Shown: positions 9,915 through 18,904 of the stretch, in pieces
Layout of the letters: every line of letters begins with the position of its first letter
Position numbering within the stretch: position 1 is the first letter of the stretch
NCBI RefSeq assembly: GCF_010726245.1
Contig: NZ_AP022561.1
Location: 2,294,001 to 2,358,000 of the forward strand
Direction of reading: 5' to 3'
From: Mycolicibacterium aichiense
Lineage (GTDB): Bacteria > Actinomycetota > Actinomycetes > Mycobacteriales > Mycobacteriaceae
Length of the DNA stretch: 64,000 nucleotides
Notes under the pieces: generated by a model
What the model was told of the DNA's origin: nothing
The model's database searches: none
Seen by the model: only the letters and a program-made list of their open reading frames with translations
Made by a program: the position numbers and the translations under genes

Positions 9915-10358
9915 ATGAACACCGTGATCGGCGCCGAGGTCATCGAGGGCTATGTGAACAGTCGCCAATTGCGGCATTTTTGCGGCCATCACGATGACGA
10001 GGTTTTCTTTCTCGTGAACGCCTACCACGGTCGCCTGCATGTGCATTTGCAGCCGAGCGGGTCCGCGGTTCAGATCACCATAACCGCGGAGCGTTATTAC
10101 CCGGCCGATCACCGGGCCGGAGTCGCCACGTTGGTGCAGCAATGGAACGGCGCCGATACCCAGGTCACCGCAACGGTGTTTCCGTCCTCGGACCCACGAT
10201 TGATCGGTGTGGTCGCCGAGCGGCGATATCGTGCCACTGACGGTGAGTTCGGGCCCTTCGTCGACCGGGCCGTCCAGTCGGCGATCGACTTGTTCGGCCG
10301 GCTGGGCGCCGCGGTGGCGTTGTCGTCCGACGACACGGATCTACTCGACGCCGGCTGA
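9915..10358 (+). CDS. hypothetical protein, possible YbjN-like fold
   Basis: A 147-residue soluble protein without signal or membrane segment. The pattern of alternating strands and two helices (DEVFFLVNAYHGRLHVHLQP, GVATLVQQWNGAD, then a C-terminal helix FVDRAVQSAIDLFGRLG) suggests the small alpha/beta YbjN/type III chaperone-like fold, but the resemblance is by eye and weak. ATG 9915 lies 240 bases from the divergent DUF732 gene, in an AT-richer region. It converges on the cytochrome b561 gene, whose stop is 43 bases downstream. No function can be assigned. Confidence 0.6.
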   Translation: MNTVIGAEVIEGYVNSRQLRHFCGHHDDEVFFLVNAYHGRLHVHLQPSGSAVQITITAERYYPADHRAGVATLVQQWNGADTQVTATVFPSSDPRLIGVVAERRYRATDGEFGPFVDRAVQSAIDLFGRLGAAVALSSDDTDLLDAG

Positions 10359-10400
10359 GCGGCGAACTCGAAGGTCGACACCCGCTGTGGTTGCGGCGGC

Positions 10401-10955
10401 TCAGTCCGGTTCCGCTGCGTCCCGCCGGCCGCCGAACGTCATCCGGCTCAGCATCCGGTCGCGCAACGTGAGCGTGTGCAACAGCACCGCCGAGACGTGC
10501 GCGGCGATCGCAGCCACCAGCAGGTAGGCGAGTACGGAGTGGGTCTGGCGCAGCACGAAGAACAGCTCTGCGTCGAACGGAGCGATCCGCGGCAGCGGAA
10601 CGAAACCGAACAGCACCACCGGCCGACCACTTGCCGACACCATCGCCCATCCCACCAGCGGCTGAGCCAGAAGCAGCACGTAGAGCCCGATTTCGGAGCC
10701 GACCACCAGCAGCTGCTCGACAGACCCCACGGTGGACGGCAGCGGCGGGGTGCGGTGCGTGAAACGGTTGGCCGCCCGGAACACCACGACGATCAGGATC
10801 AGCGCCCCGAGCGTCACGTGCACACCCACCAGAGTTCCGTAGCCGCCCAGCGAATTGACCATCACGAATCCGACGAACAGCGCGCCGAACACCAGGGCGG
10901 CGGTCAGCCAGTGCAGGATTCGAGTGCGGACCGGGTAGCGCTCGATCGGTGTCAT
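10401..10955 (-). CDS. cytochrome b561 family membrane protein
   Basis: A 184-residue protein with four predicted membrane helices (about residues 15-35, 43-62, 85-105, 130-155) and histidines in the helices, including RILHWLTA near the N terminus and AIAAHVSAVLLHTL near the C terminus, matching the di-heme cytochrome b561 fold. It would carry electrons across or within the membrane. Its ATG at 10955 overlaps the stop of the upstream catalase-like gene (ATGA), so the pair is co-translated. Pairing of a SrpA-type catalase with a b561 cytochrome is known in proteobacteria and suggests that the cytochrome feeds or drains electrons of the exported heme enzyme; this is inference. Confidence 0.85.
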   Translation of the reverse strand: MTPIERYPVRTRILHWLTAALVFGALFVGFVMVNSLGGYGTLVGVHVTLGALILIVVVFRAANRFTHRTPPLPSTVGSVEQLLVVGSEIGLYVLLLAQPLVGWAMVSASGRPVVLFGFVPLPRIAPFDAELFFVLRQTHSVLAYLLVAAIAAHVSAVLLHTLTLRDRMLSRMTFGGRRDAAEPD

Positions 10956-12031
10956 GCGCCGACCTCGTTGACCTGAACCGCCGACGGAGACGTCGGCTCG
11001 CCGGTGCGCTGGCGGTAGGACGCCGCATAGACGTCGCTGCGGGCGGACAGCAGGGGGTCGTCGGACGGTTCGATGCCGTCGGGCAACACCAGCGGATCGA
11101 AGTTGATGTCGCGGGCATTGCCCGGCGCTTCGGTCGCCGCGGAGGTGAGGGTCAGTGTGCCCACCTCGACGCTGCGCCGGTCCTCGGGCCACGGCAGGGT
11201 GGGGTCGGTCAGCGGGTCGCCCGGGTCGGCGACGGTGACCAGCAGACGCCATCGCAGCGGCCCGTCGCGCAGCTGGCGCAGCACGGCGTCGAACAATCCG
11301 TTGGCGTCGCCGGATTGCGGTGCCGGTGCGCCCTGCTGCGGTACGAGCGACCACCGCACGGCGGACCGGACGCCAGCGTCGTTGACGAAAAAGAAGGTGT
11401 TGAGGCCGCGAAAGGTGCTGTCGCCGAAGCCTGCTGACGGCGGATGCTTCTTGATGATCGCCATGGCGGCCGCGGTTTCGGGGTGGGCCGTCAGAAAGGC
11501 TTTCATCGCGGCGGGGTCGGGCGCTTTGGTGCCGGGCACGAGCTTGGACGCCAACAACCTGTCATAGAACCCGCGCGCCGAATTGTCCGGGAACACCGGC
11601 AGATTCAGCATTGCGGTGCGCCATTGCCAGCTATCGGGGAACCCGAACGCCAGCCCAAGGCCCCGGGCCGCGCCTGGGGTGTCGGCGACGTGCGGGTCAC
11701 CGCCGGCGAGTGAAAAGCGGCCGACGACGGGTACCTGACCCTGTCGGAACACGGCGGCTCGGCTGAGCTGTTGGCCACTGCCGTTGCTGTCGAAATACCC
11801 GGTGACGACGACGCCTTTGGCGTGGTTCTTTCGGAAGCCGAGCTGGCGTCCGTAGACCCTGAGGAACCCGTCGAGGAAGGTCTGTCGGGTGGTGCCGGAC
11901 CCGATCCATTTGTTGGCGAAGGCGACGGCGCCGAGGTCGACGGCCAGGAACGCTCCGACGGCCCCGAGCCCCACGAGAACCGATCGGCGGTTGACGGCAG
12001 TGTTCACGCCCCAGCGCGGTCGGTTGGTCAC
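10952..12031 (-). CDS. SrpA-type catalase-like heme peroxidase, probably exported
   Basis: A 359-residue minimal catalase-fold protein, shorter than classic catalases (about 480 or more). The N terminus has twin arginines before a hydrophobic segment (NRRSVLVGLGAVGAFLAVDL), suggesting Tat export, which fits a cofactor-loaded enzyme. The catalase core shows the distal histidine in KNHAKG (His70), the FSLAGGDPHVADTPGAARG segment and the proximal heme ligand in ARSDVYAASYRQR (Tyr335). It likely decomposes hydrogen or organic peroxides at the cell surface. Start is GTG 12031, judged by the signal sequence. Its stop overlaps the start of the cytochrome b561 gene. Confidence 0.85.
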   Translation of the reverse strand: MTNRPRWGVNTAVNRRSVLVGLGAVGAFLAVDLGAVAFANKWIGSGTTRQTFLDGFLRVYGRQLGFRKNHAKGVVVTGYFDSNGSGQQLSRAAVFRQGQVPVVGRFSLAGGDPHVADTPGAARGLGLAFGFPDSWQWRTAMLNLPVFPDNSARGFYDRLLASKLVPGTKAPDPAAMKAFLTAHPETAAAMAIIKKHPPSAGFGDSTFRGLNTFFFVNDAGVRSAVRWSLVPQQGAPAPQSGDANGLFDAVLRQLRDGPLRWRLLVTVADPGDPLTDPTLPWPEDRRSVEVGTLTLTSAATEAPGNARDINFDPLVLPDGIEPSDDPLLSARSDVYAASYRQRTGEPTSPSAVQVNEVGA

Positions 12032-12095
12032 TTAACCACAGACGCGCTGTAGCAGGGATCGGTTCACCGCCGTGACACAGCTCACGACCTGAAGT

Positions 12096-12788
12096 CTAGA
12101 TCGCCATCGCCGCGCGGACGTCGGCCTCCGACGCCGAGCCGCCGGTTCCGCTGGACGTCACCCGCCCGGCTTCCAGGATGTAGTACCGCTGGGCCGATTC
12201 CAGCGCGAAACCGATGTGCTGTTCGACCAGCAGCACGCCGAGGTCACCGCGGCGGGTGAGCGCGGTGATCGCCGCTTCGATCTCGGCGACCACGGACGGC
12301 TGGATGCCCTCGGTGGGTTCGTCGAGGATCAGGATCTTCGGGCTGGTGATCAATGCCCGAGCGATGGCCAACTGCTGGCGCTGGCCGCCGGAGAGCAGAC
12401 CGGCACGGCGGGTCAGCAGTTCCTTGAGCGCCGGGAACAGGTCGAGCTGTTCGTCGATCAGCTGCTTGCCTTGTTTGCGGCCGTCGGCGACGACCTGAAG
12501 GTTCTCCGCGGTGGTCAGCTGACCGAAGGACTGCTGGCCTTGCGGTACGTAGGCAAGCCCACGGGCCACTCGGGCGTTGGGGCGCAGTTTGGTGACGTCC
12601 TCGCCGTGCAGCAGCACTTGGCCCGCGGTGCATTTCAGCAACCCGACCGCCGCGCGAAGCAAGGTCGTCTTGCCTGCCCCGTTGTGGCCCATCACCGCGG
12701 CCACGCCGTCGGAAGGCACCTCGATGCTGACCGAGTGGATGACCTGAGAGCGCCCGTATCCGGTACGGACATCGATGAGCTGCAACAC
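12096..12788 (-). CDS. urtE: urea ABC transporter ATP-binding protein UrtE
   Basis: A 230-residue LivF-like ATPase with Walker A GHNGAGKTT, signature LSGGQRQQ and Walker B ILILDEPTEG followed by the D-loop region. It energises high-affinity urea uptake with UrtD. Starts with GTG at 12788, whose last base is shared with the end of the urtD stop codon. It is the last gene of a five-gene urt operon. Assignment to urea rather than branched-chain amino acids rests on the UrtA partner and on the full five-gene order A-B-C-D-E. Confidence 0.93.
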   Translation of the reverse strand: MLQLIDVRTGYGRSQVIHSVSIEVPSDGVAAVMGHNGAGKTTLLRAAVGLLKCTAGQVLLHGEDVTKLRPNARVARGLAYVPQGQQSFGQLTTAENLQVVADGRKQGKQLIDEQLDLFPALKELLTRRAGLLSGGQRQQLAIARALITSPKILILDEPTEGIQPSVVAEIEAAITALTRRGDLGVLLVEQHIGFALESAQRYYILEAGRVTSSGTGGSASEADVRAAMAI

Positions 12789-13588
12789 TATTCGCCTGCC
12801 TCCAAGTCTCCGGCCGCAGCGGTACCCAGGTAGACCTCCTGCACCTTCGGATTGGCCTGCACCTCGGCGACCGACCCTTCAGCGATCACCTGGCCGCGCG
12901 CCAGTACGGTCACGGACGTCGCGAACGCTCGCATGAAGTCCATGTCGTGCTCGACGACCACAACGGTGCGCGAGGAACCGATGCGGCGCAACAGGTTTCC
13001 GGTCTCCTCGCGTTCCTCACCGCTCATCCCGGCGACGGGTTCGTCGAGCAGCAGCACGTCGGCGTTCTGCACCAGCAGCATGCCGATCTCCAACCATTGC
13101 TTCTGGCCGTGGGCGAGCACGCCCGCCGGCCGGTCGGCCAGATCCGACAGTCCGATGGTCTCCAGCGCCTCCTCGATGGCAGGCAGCACCCCGTGCCGCC
13201 TGCGCAGCAGCGTCCACCACGACCGGCCCGCGCCCGCGGCGATGTCGAGGTTCTGCAGCACGGTCAGCTGCTCGAACACGCTGGCGGTCTGGAAGGTTCG
13301 CCCGACGCCGAGCCGGGCGATCTGGTGGACCTTCTTGCCCAGCAGGTCCACACCCGACTTGTTGATCGACCCGGTCGCCGGTACCAGGCCGGTGATTGCG
13401 TCGATGACGGTCGTCTTGCCAGCCCCGTTGGGGCCGATCAGGAATCGCAGGTCGCCCTGGAACAGGGTGAGGTTGACGTCGTTGACCGCTTTGAACCCGT
13501 CGAAATCGACGGTCAGACCGCGGACTTCGAGGTATTCGGTGCCCATGCCGACATTGCCGCCGGCCACCGGTTCGGCGAGTTCGGTCAT
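12788..13588 (-). CDS. urtD: urea ABC transporter ATP-binding protein UrtD
   Basis: A 266-residue LivG-like ATPase with Walker A GPNGAGKTT, the variant signature LAHGQKQWLEIG that is usual in this subfamily, and Walker B VLLLDEPVAG. The ATG at 13588 overlaps the urtC stop (ATGA). A long frame extending upstream to 13789 is a shadow of urtC and is rejected. Works with UrtE as the nucleotide-binding pair under the UrtB/UrtC permeases. Confidence 0.93.
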   Translation of the reverse strand: MTELAEPVAGGNVGMGTEYLEVRGLTVDFDGFKAVNDVNLTLFQGDLRFLIGPNGAGKTTVIDAITGLVPATGSINKSGVDLLGKKVHQIARLGVGRTFQTASVFEQLTVLQNLDIAAGAGRSWWTLLRRRHGVLPAIEEALETIGLSDLADRPAGVLAHGQKQWLEIGMLLVQNADVLLLDEPVAGMSGEEREETGNLLRRIGSSRTVVVVEHDMDFMRAFATSVTVLARGQVIAEGSVAEVQANPKVQEVYLGTAAAGDLEAGE

Positions 13589-14691
13589 GGTGCCGCTCCC
13601 ACGGTCTCGGCTTCCGCGTGCTGCACATCGCCGGCGGGCGGGTCGGCCTTGGCGCGGCGACGCCTTCGTAGCAGCGCCCCGACTCCGGCCAGTCCGGCGG
13701 GGAAGAAGCCGACGACGACGATGAACAACAATCCCTGTGCGTAGGTCCATCCGGACGGGAACCGTTCGGAGAACGCGGTTTGCGCCCACGCCACACCGAT
13801 CGCGCCGAGAATCGGTCCGAGCAGCGTGGTGCGCCCGCCGATCGCGACACCGATCAGGAAAGCGATGGACGGCACGACGCCGACCTGAGCCGGCGTGATG
13901 AAACCGATGATCGGCGCGAACAGGGCACCGGCGATGCTGGCGAACAACGCGGCCGCGGTATAGGCGACCACCTTGATGGTGGCCGGGTCGTAGCCCAGGA
14001 AGCGCACGCGTTCCTCGCCGTCACGCACCGCGACCAGGAGTTCGCCGTAGCGGCTCTGCATCAGCTGACGCACCACGGCCACCACCACCAGCAGCGTGCC
14101 GGCGGCGATGAAGTACAACATCTGCCGGTTCACCGGGTCGGAGAGCCGGAATCCGAAGAACGTTCGAAATCCGTTGAGCCCGTTGCTGCCACCCAGAGTC
14201 GCCTGCCCGACGAGCAGGATCGCCAGTGCGGCGGCCAGCGCCTGGGACAGGATCGCGAAGTAGGCGCCCTTGACGCGGCGCTTGAACACACCCAGTCCGA
14301 GCAGCGCGGCGATGCCGGTCGGGACCACCACGATCGCTGCCATGGTGAAGGCCGCCGAGGAGAAGGGCTCCCAATATGATGGCAGCGCCGGGATTCCCGC
14401 GATCTGCATGAAGTCCGGCACCGGTTGTTTGCGGATCTCGGCGTCGGCGATCTTGAGGTGCATGCCCATCATGTACGCCCCGAGGCCGAAGAACACACCC
14501 TGGCCCAGGGTGAGCATTCCGCCTCGGCCCCAGGCCAATCCGATACCGGCGGCCACGATCGCATAACACAGATACTGGCCCAGCAGGCCGAGCCGGAAGC
14601 TGGTCAGCATCGCGGGCGCGACGCCGAACAGTATGACGGCCGCGACCGCGAAGCCCACCCACGTCTGCCACCTGCCGACAAAGGGCCTCAT
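13585..14691 (-). CDS. urtC: urea ABC transporter permease UrtC
   Basis: A 368-residue LivM-like permease with about nine or ten hydrophobic helices, the family landmark GRGGMLTLGQGVFFGLGAYMMG near residues 55-76, and the cytoplasmic coupling loop around AVRDGEERVRFLGYDP. The C-terminal tail is short and basic (RRRRRAKADPP) and cytoplasmic. It forms the transmembrane channel with UrtB. Start ATG 14691 overlaps the urtB stop (ATGA) and its own stop overlaps the urtD start, so the permeases and ATPase are translated as a chain. Confidence 0.93.
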   Translation of the reverse strand: MRPFVGRWQTWVGFAVAAVILFGVAPAMLTSFRLGLLGQYLCYAIVAAGIGLAWGRGGMLTLGQGVFFGLGAYMMGMHLKIADAEIRKQPVPDFMQIAGIPALPSYWEPFSSAAFTMAAIVVVPTGIAALLGLGVFKRRVKGAYFAILSQALAAALAILLVGQATLGGSNGLNGFRTFFGFRLSDPVNRQMLYFIAAGTLLVVVAVVRQLMQSRYGELLVAVRDGEERVRFLGYDPATIKVVAYTAAALFASIAGALFAPIIGFITPAQVGVVPSIAFLIGVAIGGRTTLLGPILGAIGVAWAQTAFSERFPSGWTYAQGLLFIVVVGFFPAGLAGVGALLRRRRRAKADPPAGDVQHAEAETVGAAP

Positions 14692-15572
14692 ACCAAACTC
14701 CTTGTCCGCACCGTGAACAAGCCTTGCGGGCGTGCCTGCAGGAAGATCACGATGACCACGAACACGATGACCTTGGCCAGCGACGCGGTCGTGCTGTACT
14801 CGATGAAGGAGTTCATCAACCCGAGCGCGAACGCGGCGATCACCGTGCCCTTGATCTGGCCGAGGCCGCCGACGACGACCACCAGGAACGCGTCGATCAG
14901 ATAGCTCTGGCCGATGGTGGAGCTCGTCGACCCGATCAGGGTGAGGGCGACGCCGGCCACACTGGCCAGTCCGGAACCGATGAAGAACGTCGTGATATCG
15001 GTTCGGCGGCTCGAAATACCGCTCGTCTCAGCCAGATCGCGGTTCTGTACGACAGCCCGGATCCGCCGGCCCATCGGGCTGAGCTTGAGCACGGCGGCCA
15101 GCACAGCGACGCAGACCACGGCCAGCACCAGGATGAAGATGCGGGTTTTGGGCACCACCGCGCCGAGGATCTCGACGCCGCCGGACAGCCACGCCGGTGC
15201 GGTGACGTTCACCGCGGGCGCGCCGAAGATGCTGCGTGCGGCTTGCTGCAGGATCAACCCGACACCGAACGTCACCAGCAAGGTGTCCAGCGGGCGATCG
15301 TACATTCGCTGGATCAGGGTGACTTCCAGCAGGACCCCGAGCAGGCCGCCGACCACGAATCCCACGATCAGCGAAACCAGCAGCGATGCACCGGCATTCG
15401 AGATGACCTTCTGCACCACAAATGCTGTGTAACAGCCGACCATGATGAATTCGCCGTGCGCCATGTTGATGACGCCCATCTGGCCGAAGGTCAGGGACAG
15501 CCCCAATGCGGCCAGCAACAGGATCGAGCCGAGGCTCAATCCTGTTGCCAGCTGTCCGACAAGGACTTCCAT
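14688..15572 (-). CDS. urtB: urea ABC transporter permease UrtB
   Basis: A 294-residue LivH-like permease with about eight helices. Landmarks are ALGLSLTFGQMGVINMAHGE near the N terminus, the coupling-loop segment MGRRIRAVVQNRDLAETSGI and the VVVVGGLGQIKGT motif near the C terminus. It is separated from urtA by only 26 bases and overlaps urtC by four. The protein matches the UrtB rather than LivH length class. Confidence 0.93.
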   Translation of the reverse strand: MEVLVGQLATGLSLGSILLLAALGLSLTFGQMGVINMAHGEFIMVGCYTAFVVQKVISNAGASLLVSLIVGFVVGGLLGVLLEVTLIQRMYDRPLDTLLVTFGVGLILQQAARSIFGAPAVNVTAPAWLSGGVEILGAVVPKTRIFILVLAVVCVAVLAAVLKLSPMGRRIRAVVQNRDLAETSGISSRRTDITTFFIGSGLASVAGVALTLIGSTSSTIGQSYLIDAFLVVVVGGLGQIKGTVIAAFALGLMNSFIEYSTTASLAKVIVFVVIVIFLQARPQGLFTVRTRSLV

Positions 15573-15598
15573 GCGCTATTGGTTTCCCGTCGCCCGGA

Positions 15599-16861
15599 CT
15601 AGCCCGACAGGCCCTTGGCCCAGGGGTAGGACTTCAGGTACGGATCCGGGGTGATGGGGCCGGGGGACTCCCAGATCGTGTAGATCAGTCCGTCGGGATG
15701 GATCTCGCCGATCCGCGCGGTTTTGGTGATGTGATGGTTCTCGCCGTCGATGGTGACCAGGCCCTCCGGGGCGTCGAACGTCACGCCGGCGCAGTTGTCC
15801 TGAATGGCCTTGACGTCGAACGACTTCCCCTTTTCGACGGTGTTCTTCCACAAGTACACCGAGACGTAGGCGGCTTCCATCGGATCCGAGGTCACCCGGT
15901 TCTGCCCGTACTTGTCCTTGAAGGCCTTGACGAACGCCTTGTTCACCGGATTGTCCAGTGTCTGGTAGTAGTTCCACGCTGTCAGCTGGCCGGCGATGTT
16001 CTGCGCGCCGATGCCCTGGACTTCTTCCTCGGCGATCGACACCGAGACCACCGGCATCTTCTGCGGCGTGAGTCCCGCGTTGGTGTACTCCTTGAAGAAC
16101 GCCACATTGGAGTCGCCGTTGAGGGTGTTGAACACCGCGCCGGCATTCGACGAACGAACCTTGTTCACGATCGTGGAGAAGTCCGTCGAGCCGAGCGGGG
16201 TGTAGTCCTCGCCCTTGATCTCGATGCCGTTGGCCGCGGCGTAGGCCTTGATGATGCGGTTCGCGGTCTGCGGGAACACATAGTCGCTACCCACCAGGTA
16301 CAGCGACGTGATGCCCTTCTCCTTGAGGAAGTCCAGAGCCGGGACGATCTGCTGGTTGGTGGTGGCGCCGGTGTAGAAGATGTTCTTGCTCGACTCCAGC
16401 CCCTCGTATTGCACGGGGTAGTACAGCAGTGCGTTGTTGCTCTCGAAGACCGGCAACATGGCCTTGCGGCTCGACGACGTCCAGCCGCCGAACACCGCGG
16501 CCACGCAGTCGTTCTTGATCAGCTTCTCGGCCTTCTGCGCGAACACGGCGGGGTCGGAAGCCCCGTCCTCGCCGACGATCTGGACCTGCTTGCCCAGTAC
16601 ACCGCCCTTGGCGTTGATCTCGTCGACCGCGAGTTTGATCGAGTCACGCACCGTGACCTCGGAGATGGCCATCGTGCCCGACAACGAGTTCAGCGACCCC
16701 ACCTTGATAGTGGGCCCGGACGTGTCAACGCATGAATCCGACTTTGCTGTGTCGGTCTCGGTGGCCTTGCTGCCGCAGCCGGACAGGATCAGGCCCGCGG
16801 TCACCGCCACGCCTGTCGCCGCCAAGAATGATCGATTCAATGCGGAGCGCCGGAGATGCAT
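15599..16861 (-). CDS. urtA: urea ABC transporter substrate-binding lipoprotein UrtA
   Basis: A 420-residue binding protein with a signal peptide and lipobox LSGC (Cys29), so it is a membrane-anchored receptor. The mature part starts [17 protein letters not shown] and contains the UrtA-characteristic segments [20 protein letters not shown] and [13 protein letters not shown], which distinguish it from LivJ/LivK amino-acid receptors. It captures urea for uptake as a nitrogen source. Start ATG 16861 follows AAAGGG; the frame is open to 16903 without an RBS. It is the first gene of the urt operon, and its 204-base upstream region carries a GlnR-like motif, consistent with induction under nitrogen limitation. 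Confidence 0.94.
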   Translation of the reverse strand: MHLRRSALNRSFLAATGVAVTAGLILSGCGSKATETDTAKSDSCVDTSGPTIKVGSLNSLSGTMAISEVTVRDSIKLAVDEINAKGGVLGKQVQIVGEDGASDPAVFAQKAEKLIKNDCVAAVFGGWTSSSRKAMLPVFESNNALLYYPVQYEGLESSKNIFYTGATTNQQIVPALDFLKEKGITSLYLVGSDYVFPQTANRIIKAYAAANGIEIKGEDYTPLGSTDFSTIVNKVRSSNAGAVFNTLNGDSNVAFFKEYTNAGLTPQKMPVVSVSIAEEEVQGIGAQNIAGQLTAWNYYQTLDNPVNKAFVKAFKDKYGQNRVTSDPMEAAYVSVYLWKNTVEKGKSFDVKAIQDNCAGVTFDAPEGLVTIDGENHHITKTARIGEIHPDGLIYTIWESPGPITPDPYLKSYPWAKGLSG

Positions 16862-16982
16862 AGAGGCCCTTTCATGTTGGGAAAGACAAGCATTGGGCCG
16901 CAACAGACCTGATGGCCCCCGAACCCACGGTTGGTGTCGACCCGGACGTTAGGACCAATAAGTTTCTGTGACATATCTGTGT

Positions 16983-16999
16983 GTGACGAACTTGTTAAC
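16983..16999 (-). promoter_or_regulatory. GlnR-like site upstream of urtA (AC-N9-AC)
   Basis: Read on the minus strand, GTTAAC (16999-16994) is followed nine bases after its final AC by a second AC (within GTCAC at 16987-16983), giving the AC-N9-AC spacing described for mycobacterial GlnR boxes. A further GTCAC and GAAAC lie at 16972-16962. It is located about 125 bases upstream of the urtA start. Assignment is by motif and context; GlnR sites are degenerate. Confidence 0.45.
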
Positions 17000-17065
17000 C
17001 TGCTAGTCATTCGCTGGATGCCGGCGCAGGCCGACACGGGTAACGATGTCGGTAGCGTGGTCGAT

Positions 17066-17515
17066 ATGGCCGATATGCGAAATGTGACAGCAAGAGTCGG
17101 GGCGGCGCTGGTGTTGGCGGCCGCCGGTGTTGCAGCCACGCACGCGACGTCGAGTGCTGAGCCGACACCGGCGCCGGCGCCCGGGCATCAGGTGACCTAC
17201 ACGCTCGCGACCGGTGGTACCTACGACTTCACGATCACCTATCTGACGGCGCAGCCGCCGAGCAAGGACGCCTTCAACGCGGACTCGAACCCGTTCATGA
17301 AGCGCGAGACCATCTCGGTGTCGCCGGACGCACCGTGGGTGTTCCAGACCACCCTGGATGACCCGCAGTGGGCATTCCTGCAGGTTGCGAGCACCACGCA
17401 CGGCGGACAGGGTGCCCCGAACGCGCACTGCGAGGTGTCCATCGACGGCCAGGTCGCCGTCGCCCAGGACGCGCCCTACAGCCCGCAGTGCTACCTCGCC
17501 AAGTGGACGTCCTAA
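17066..17515 (+). CDS. exported MmpS-like protein (Rv2576c counterpart)
   Basis: A 149-residue protein with a signal or anchor sequence (about residues 10-28, VGAALVLAAAGVAATHA) and a beta-rich extracellular domain. The pattern HQVTYTLATGGTYDFTITYLT, then WVFQTTLDD and AHCEVSIDGQVAVAQD, resembles the soluble domain of MmpS proteins, which accompany MmpL lipid transporters, and has two cysteines likely forming a disulfide. No MmpL gene is adjacent. The start is uncertain: ATG 17066 is preferred because the signal begins there, with ATG 17075 as the alternative. It is convergent with the acetyltransferase gene, with a single base between stops. Confidence 0.75.
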   Translation: MADMRNVTARVGAALVLAAAGVAATHATSSAEPTPAPAPGHQVTYTLATGGTYDFTITYLTAQPPSKDAFNADSNPFMKRETISVSPDAPWVFQTTLDDPQWAFLQVASTTHGGQGAPNAHCEVSIDGQVAVAQDAPYSPQCYLAKWTS

Positions 17516-17516
17516 A

Positions 17517-17969
17517 TCACAGGCGCTTGCTGAAGAACACCCGGCGAAAGCCGTCCTGACCCGCTCGGTGCGTCTCCACATAGCCGAACCGCGGATACAT
17601 CGCGATGTTCTCGGTCATCGCGGCGTTGGTCAACAGCCTGACCTCTGTGCGGTCGGCCTCGCGGGCGTCGTCCTCGGCGCGCCGTAGCAGCAACGCCCCG
17701 TATCCGCGGCCCTGAGCGTGCGGTGCGACGGCAATGGCGTCGAGCAGCAGGTGGTCGTCCATCACGCAGGTGACCAGGCTGCCGACCAGACCGTTGTCGT
17801 CGGTCAGCACCCACACGTTGGCGGCGCCGATCAGTGCGGCGTAGTCGGTGTCCATCGGCGCCGGCCGCCGGCCGATTCGCGCGACGTATTTCTCGTACGC
17901 CCGTTCGGCGAGCTCAGCGATGGACGCGACATCGGACGGTATCGCCCGGCGCAGCGACGGTTCGGCCAC
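17517..17969 (-). CDS. GNAT family N-acetyltransferase
   Basis: A 150-residue acetyl-CoA-dependent acetyltransferase. It has the GNAT order: N-terminal LRRAIPSDVASIAELAERAYE, beta strands around VWVLTDDNGLVGSLVTCV, the acetyl-CoA-binding motif A ([24 protein letters not shown], pyrophosphate loop QGRGYG) and the C-terminal YPRFGYVETHRA. The acceptor is unknown. Start GTG 17969 begins the domain correctly; the open frame upstream to 18815 is the shadow of the divergent gene. It shares the 27-base divergent region with the reductase gene at 17997. Confidence 0.85.
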   Translation of the reverse strand: MAEPSLRRAIPSDVASIAELAERAYEKYVARIGRRPAPMDTDYAALIGAANVWVLTDDNGLVGSLVTCVMDDHLLLDAIAVAPHAQGRGYGALLLRRAEDDAREADRTEVRLLTNAAMTENIAMYPRFGYVETHRAGQDGFRRVFFSKRL

Positions 17970-17996
17970 TGCACCACCGTAAGTATGTTGGGAGCG

Positions 17997-18884
17997 GTGG
18001 GCACCTCGATAGCACTTGTCGGTCCGGGCGCGATCGGTTCGACCGTCGCCGCTGTGTTGCATGCCGCCGGGCATGCGGTCACGGTATGCGGGCACACCCC
18101 GCGCGATCAGATCGAGGTCCGGCCCGATGACCAGCAGCCGATCGTGGTGCCCGGCCCGGTGCTGACCGACCCCGCTGGTATCGACGGTCCGGTCGACCTG
18201 GTGTTCCTGGCGGTCAAGGACTCCCAGAACGAGCAGGCGGCCGGCTGGCTGGAGCGCCTGTGCGACGACCACACGGTTGTCTGCGTGCTGCAGAACGGCG
18301 TCGAACAGGTCGAGCGGGTCGGCCCGTTCTGCCCGTCGGCGCATATCGTGCCCGCCGTCGTGTGGTTTTCGGCGGAGCGGCAGCCGGACGGTTGGGTGCG
18401 GCTGCGCACCGAAGCGCGTCTGGTGCTGCCCGACAGCGCCGATGCGGAAACCCTTGCGGCGGTGCTGCGTTCGACGGAGATGATCGTCGAGCTCGACCCC
18501 GACTTCACCACCGCGGCGTGGCGCAAGCTGTTGTTCAACGCACTCGCAGGCTTCATGGTGTTGGCCCGACGGCGATCCGGGATGTTCCGCCGCGCCGACA
18601 TCGCGGCTCTTGCGCGGCGCTACCTGGCCGAGTGCGTGACCGTGGCTCGTGCGGAAGGCGCCCGGTTGCCCGATTCCGTCATCGACGAGGTGACCGACAT
18701 GTTCGCCGCCGCACCCGAGGATCTGACGACGTCGATGCTCACCGACGCCGAAGCCCGTCGCCGGCTGGAATGGGACATCCGCAACAACGTCATCGTGCGC
18801 AAGGCCGCCGGGCACGGGTTGGACACGCCCGTCGGTGACGTGCTGGTTCCGCTGCTGGCTGCCGCCAGCGACGGGCCCGGCTGA
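17997..18884 (+). CDS. ketopantoate/2-dehydropantoate 2-reductase family oxidoreductase (Rv2573 counterpart)
   Basis: A 295-residue protein with the N-terminal NAD(P) Rossmann motif ALVGPGAIGSTVAAVL, a central VLQNGVEQVE segment and a helical C-terminal ApbA/PanE domain with the conserved KLLFNALAGFMVL lysine-asparagine region. Family members reduce ketopantoate to pantoate for CoA synthesis, but mycobacteria usually have several such proteins and this one is divergent, so the substrate is not certain. The GTG at 17997 matches the start of Rv2573; an in-frame ATG at 17985 is the alternative but lacks an RBS. Confidence 0.82.
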   Translation: MGTSIALVGPGAIGSTVAAVLHAAGHAVTVCGHTPRDQIEVRPDDQQPIVVPGPVLTDPAGIDGPVDLVFLAVKDSQNEQAAGWLERLCDDHTVVCVLQNGVEQVERVGPFCPSAHIVPAVVWFSAERQPDGWVRLRTEARLVLPDSADAETLAAVLRSTEMIVELDPDFTTAAWRKLLFNALAGFMVLARRRSGMFRRADIAALARRYLAECVTVARAEGARLPDSVIDEVTDMFAAAPEDLTTSMLTDAEARRRLEWDIRNNVIVRKAAGHGLDTPVGDVLVPLLAAASDGPG

Positions 18885-18904
18885 CCAAGTGGCATCCTGG
18901 CCAG

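Noticed and set aside
12096..16861. Reading the five-gene transporter as a branched-chain amino acid (liv) system
   Set aside because: The receptor carries UrtA-like segments ([15 protein letters not shown]) and the five-gene order A-E with two permeases and two ATPases fits urea transport better.
17969..18815. N-terminal extension of the GNAT gene
   Set aside because: The extension is antisense to the reductase gene, and the acetyltransferase domain starts precisely after GTG 17969.
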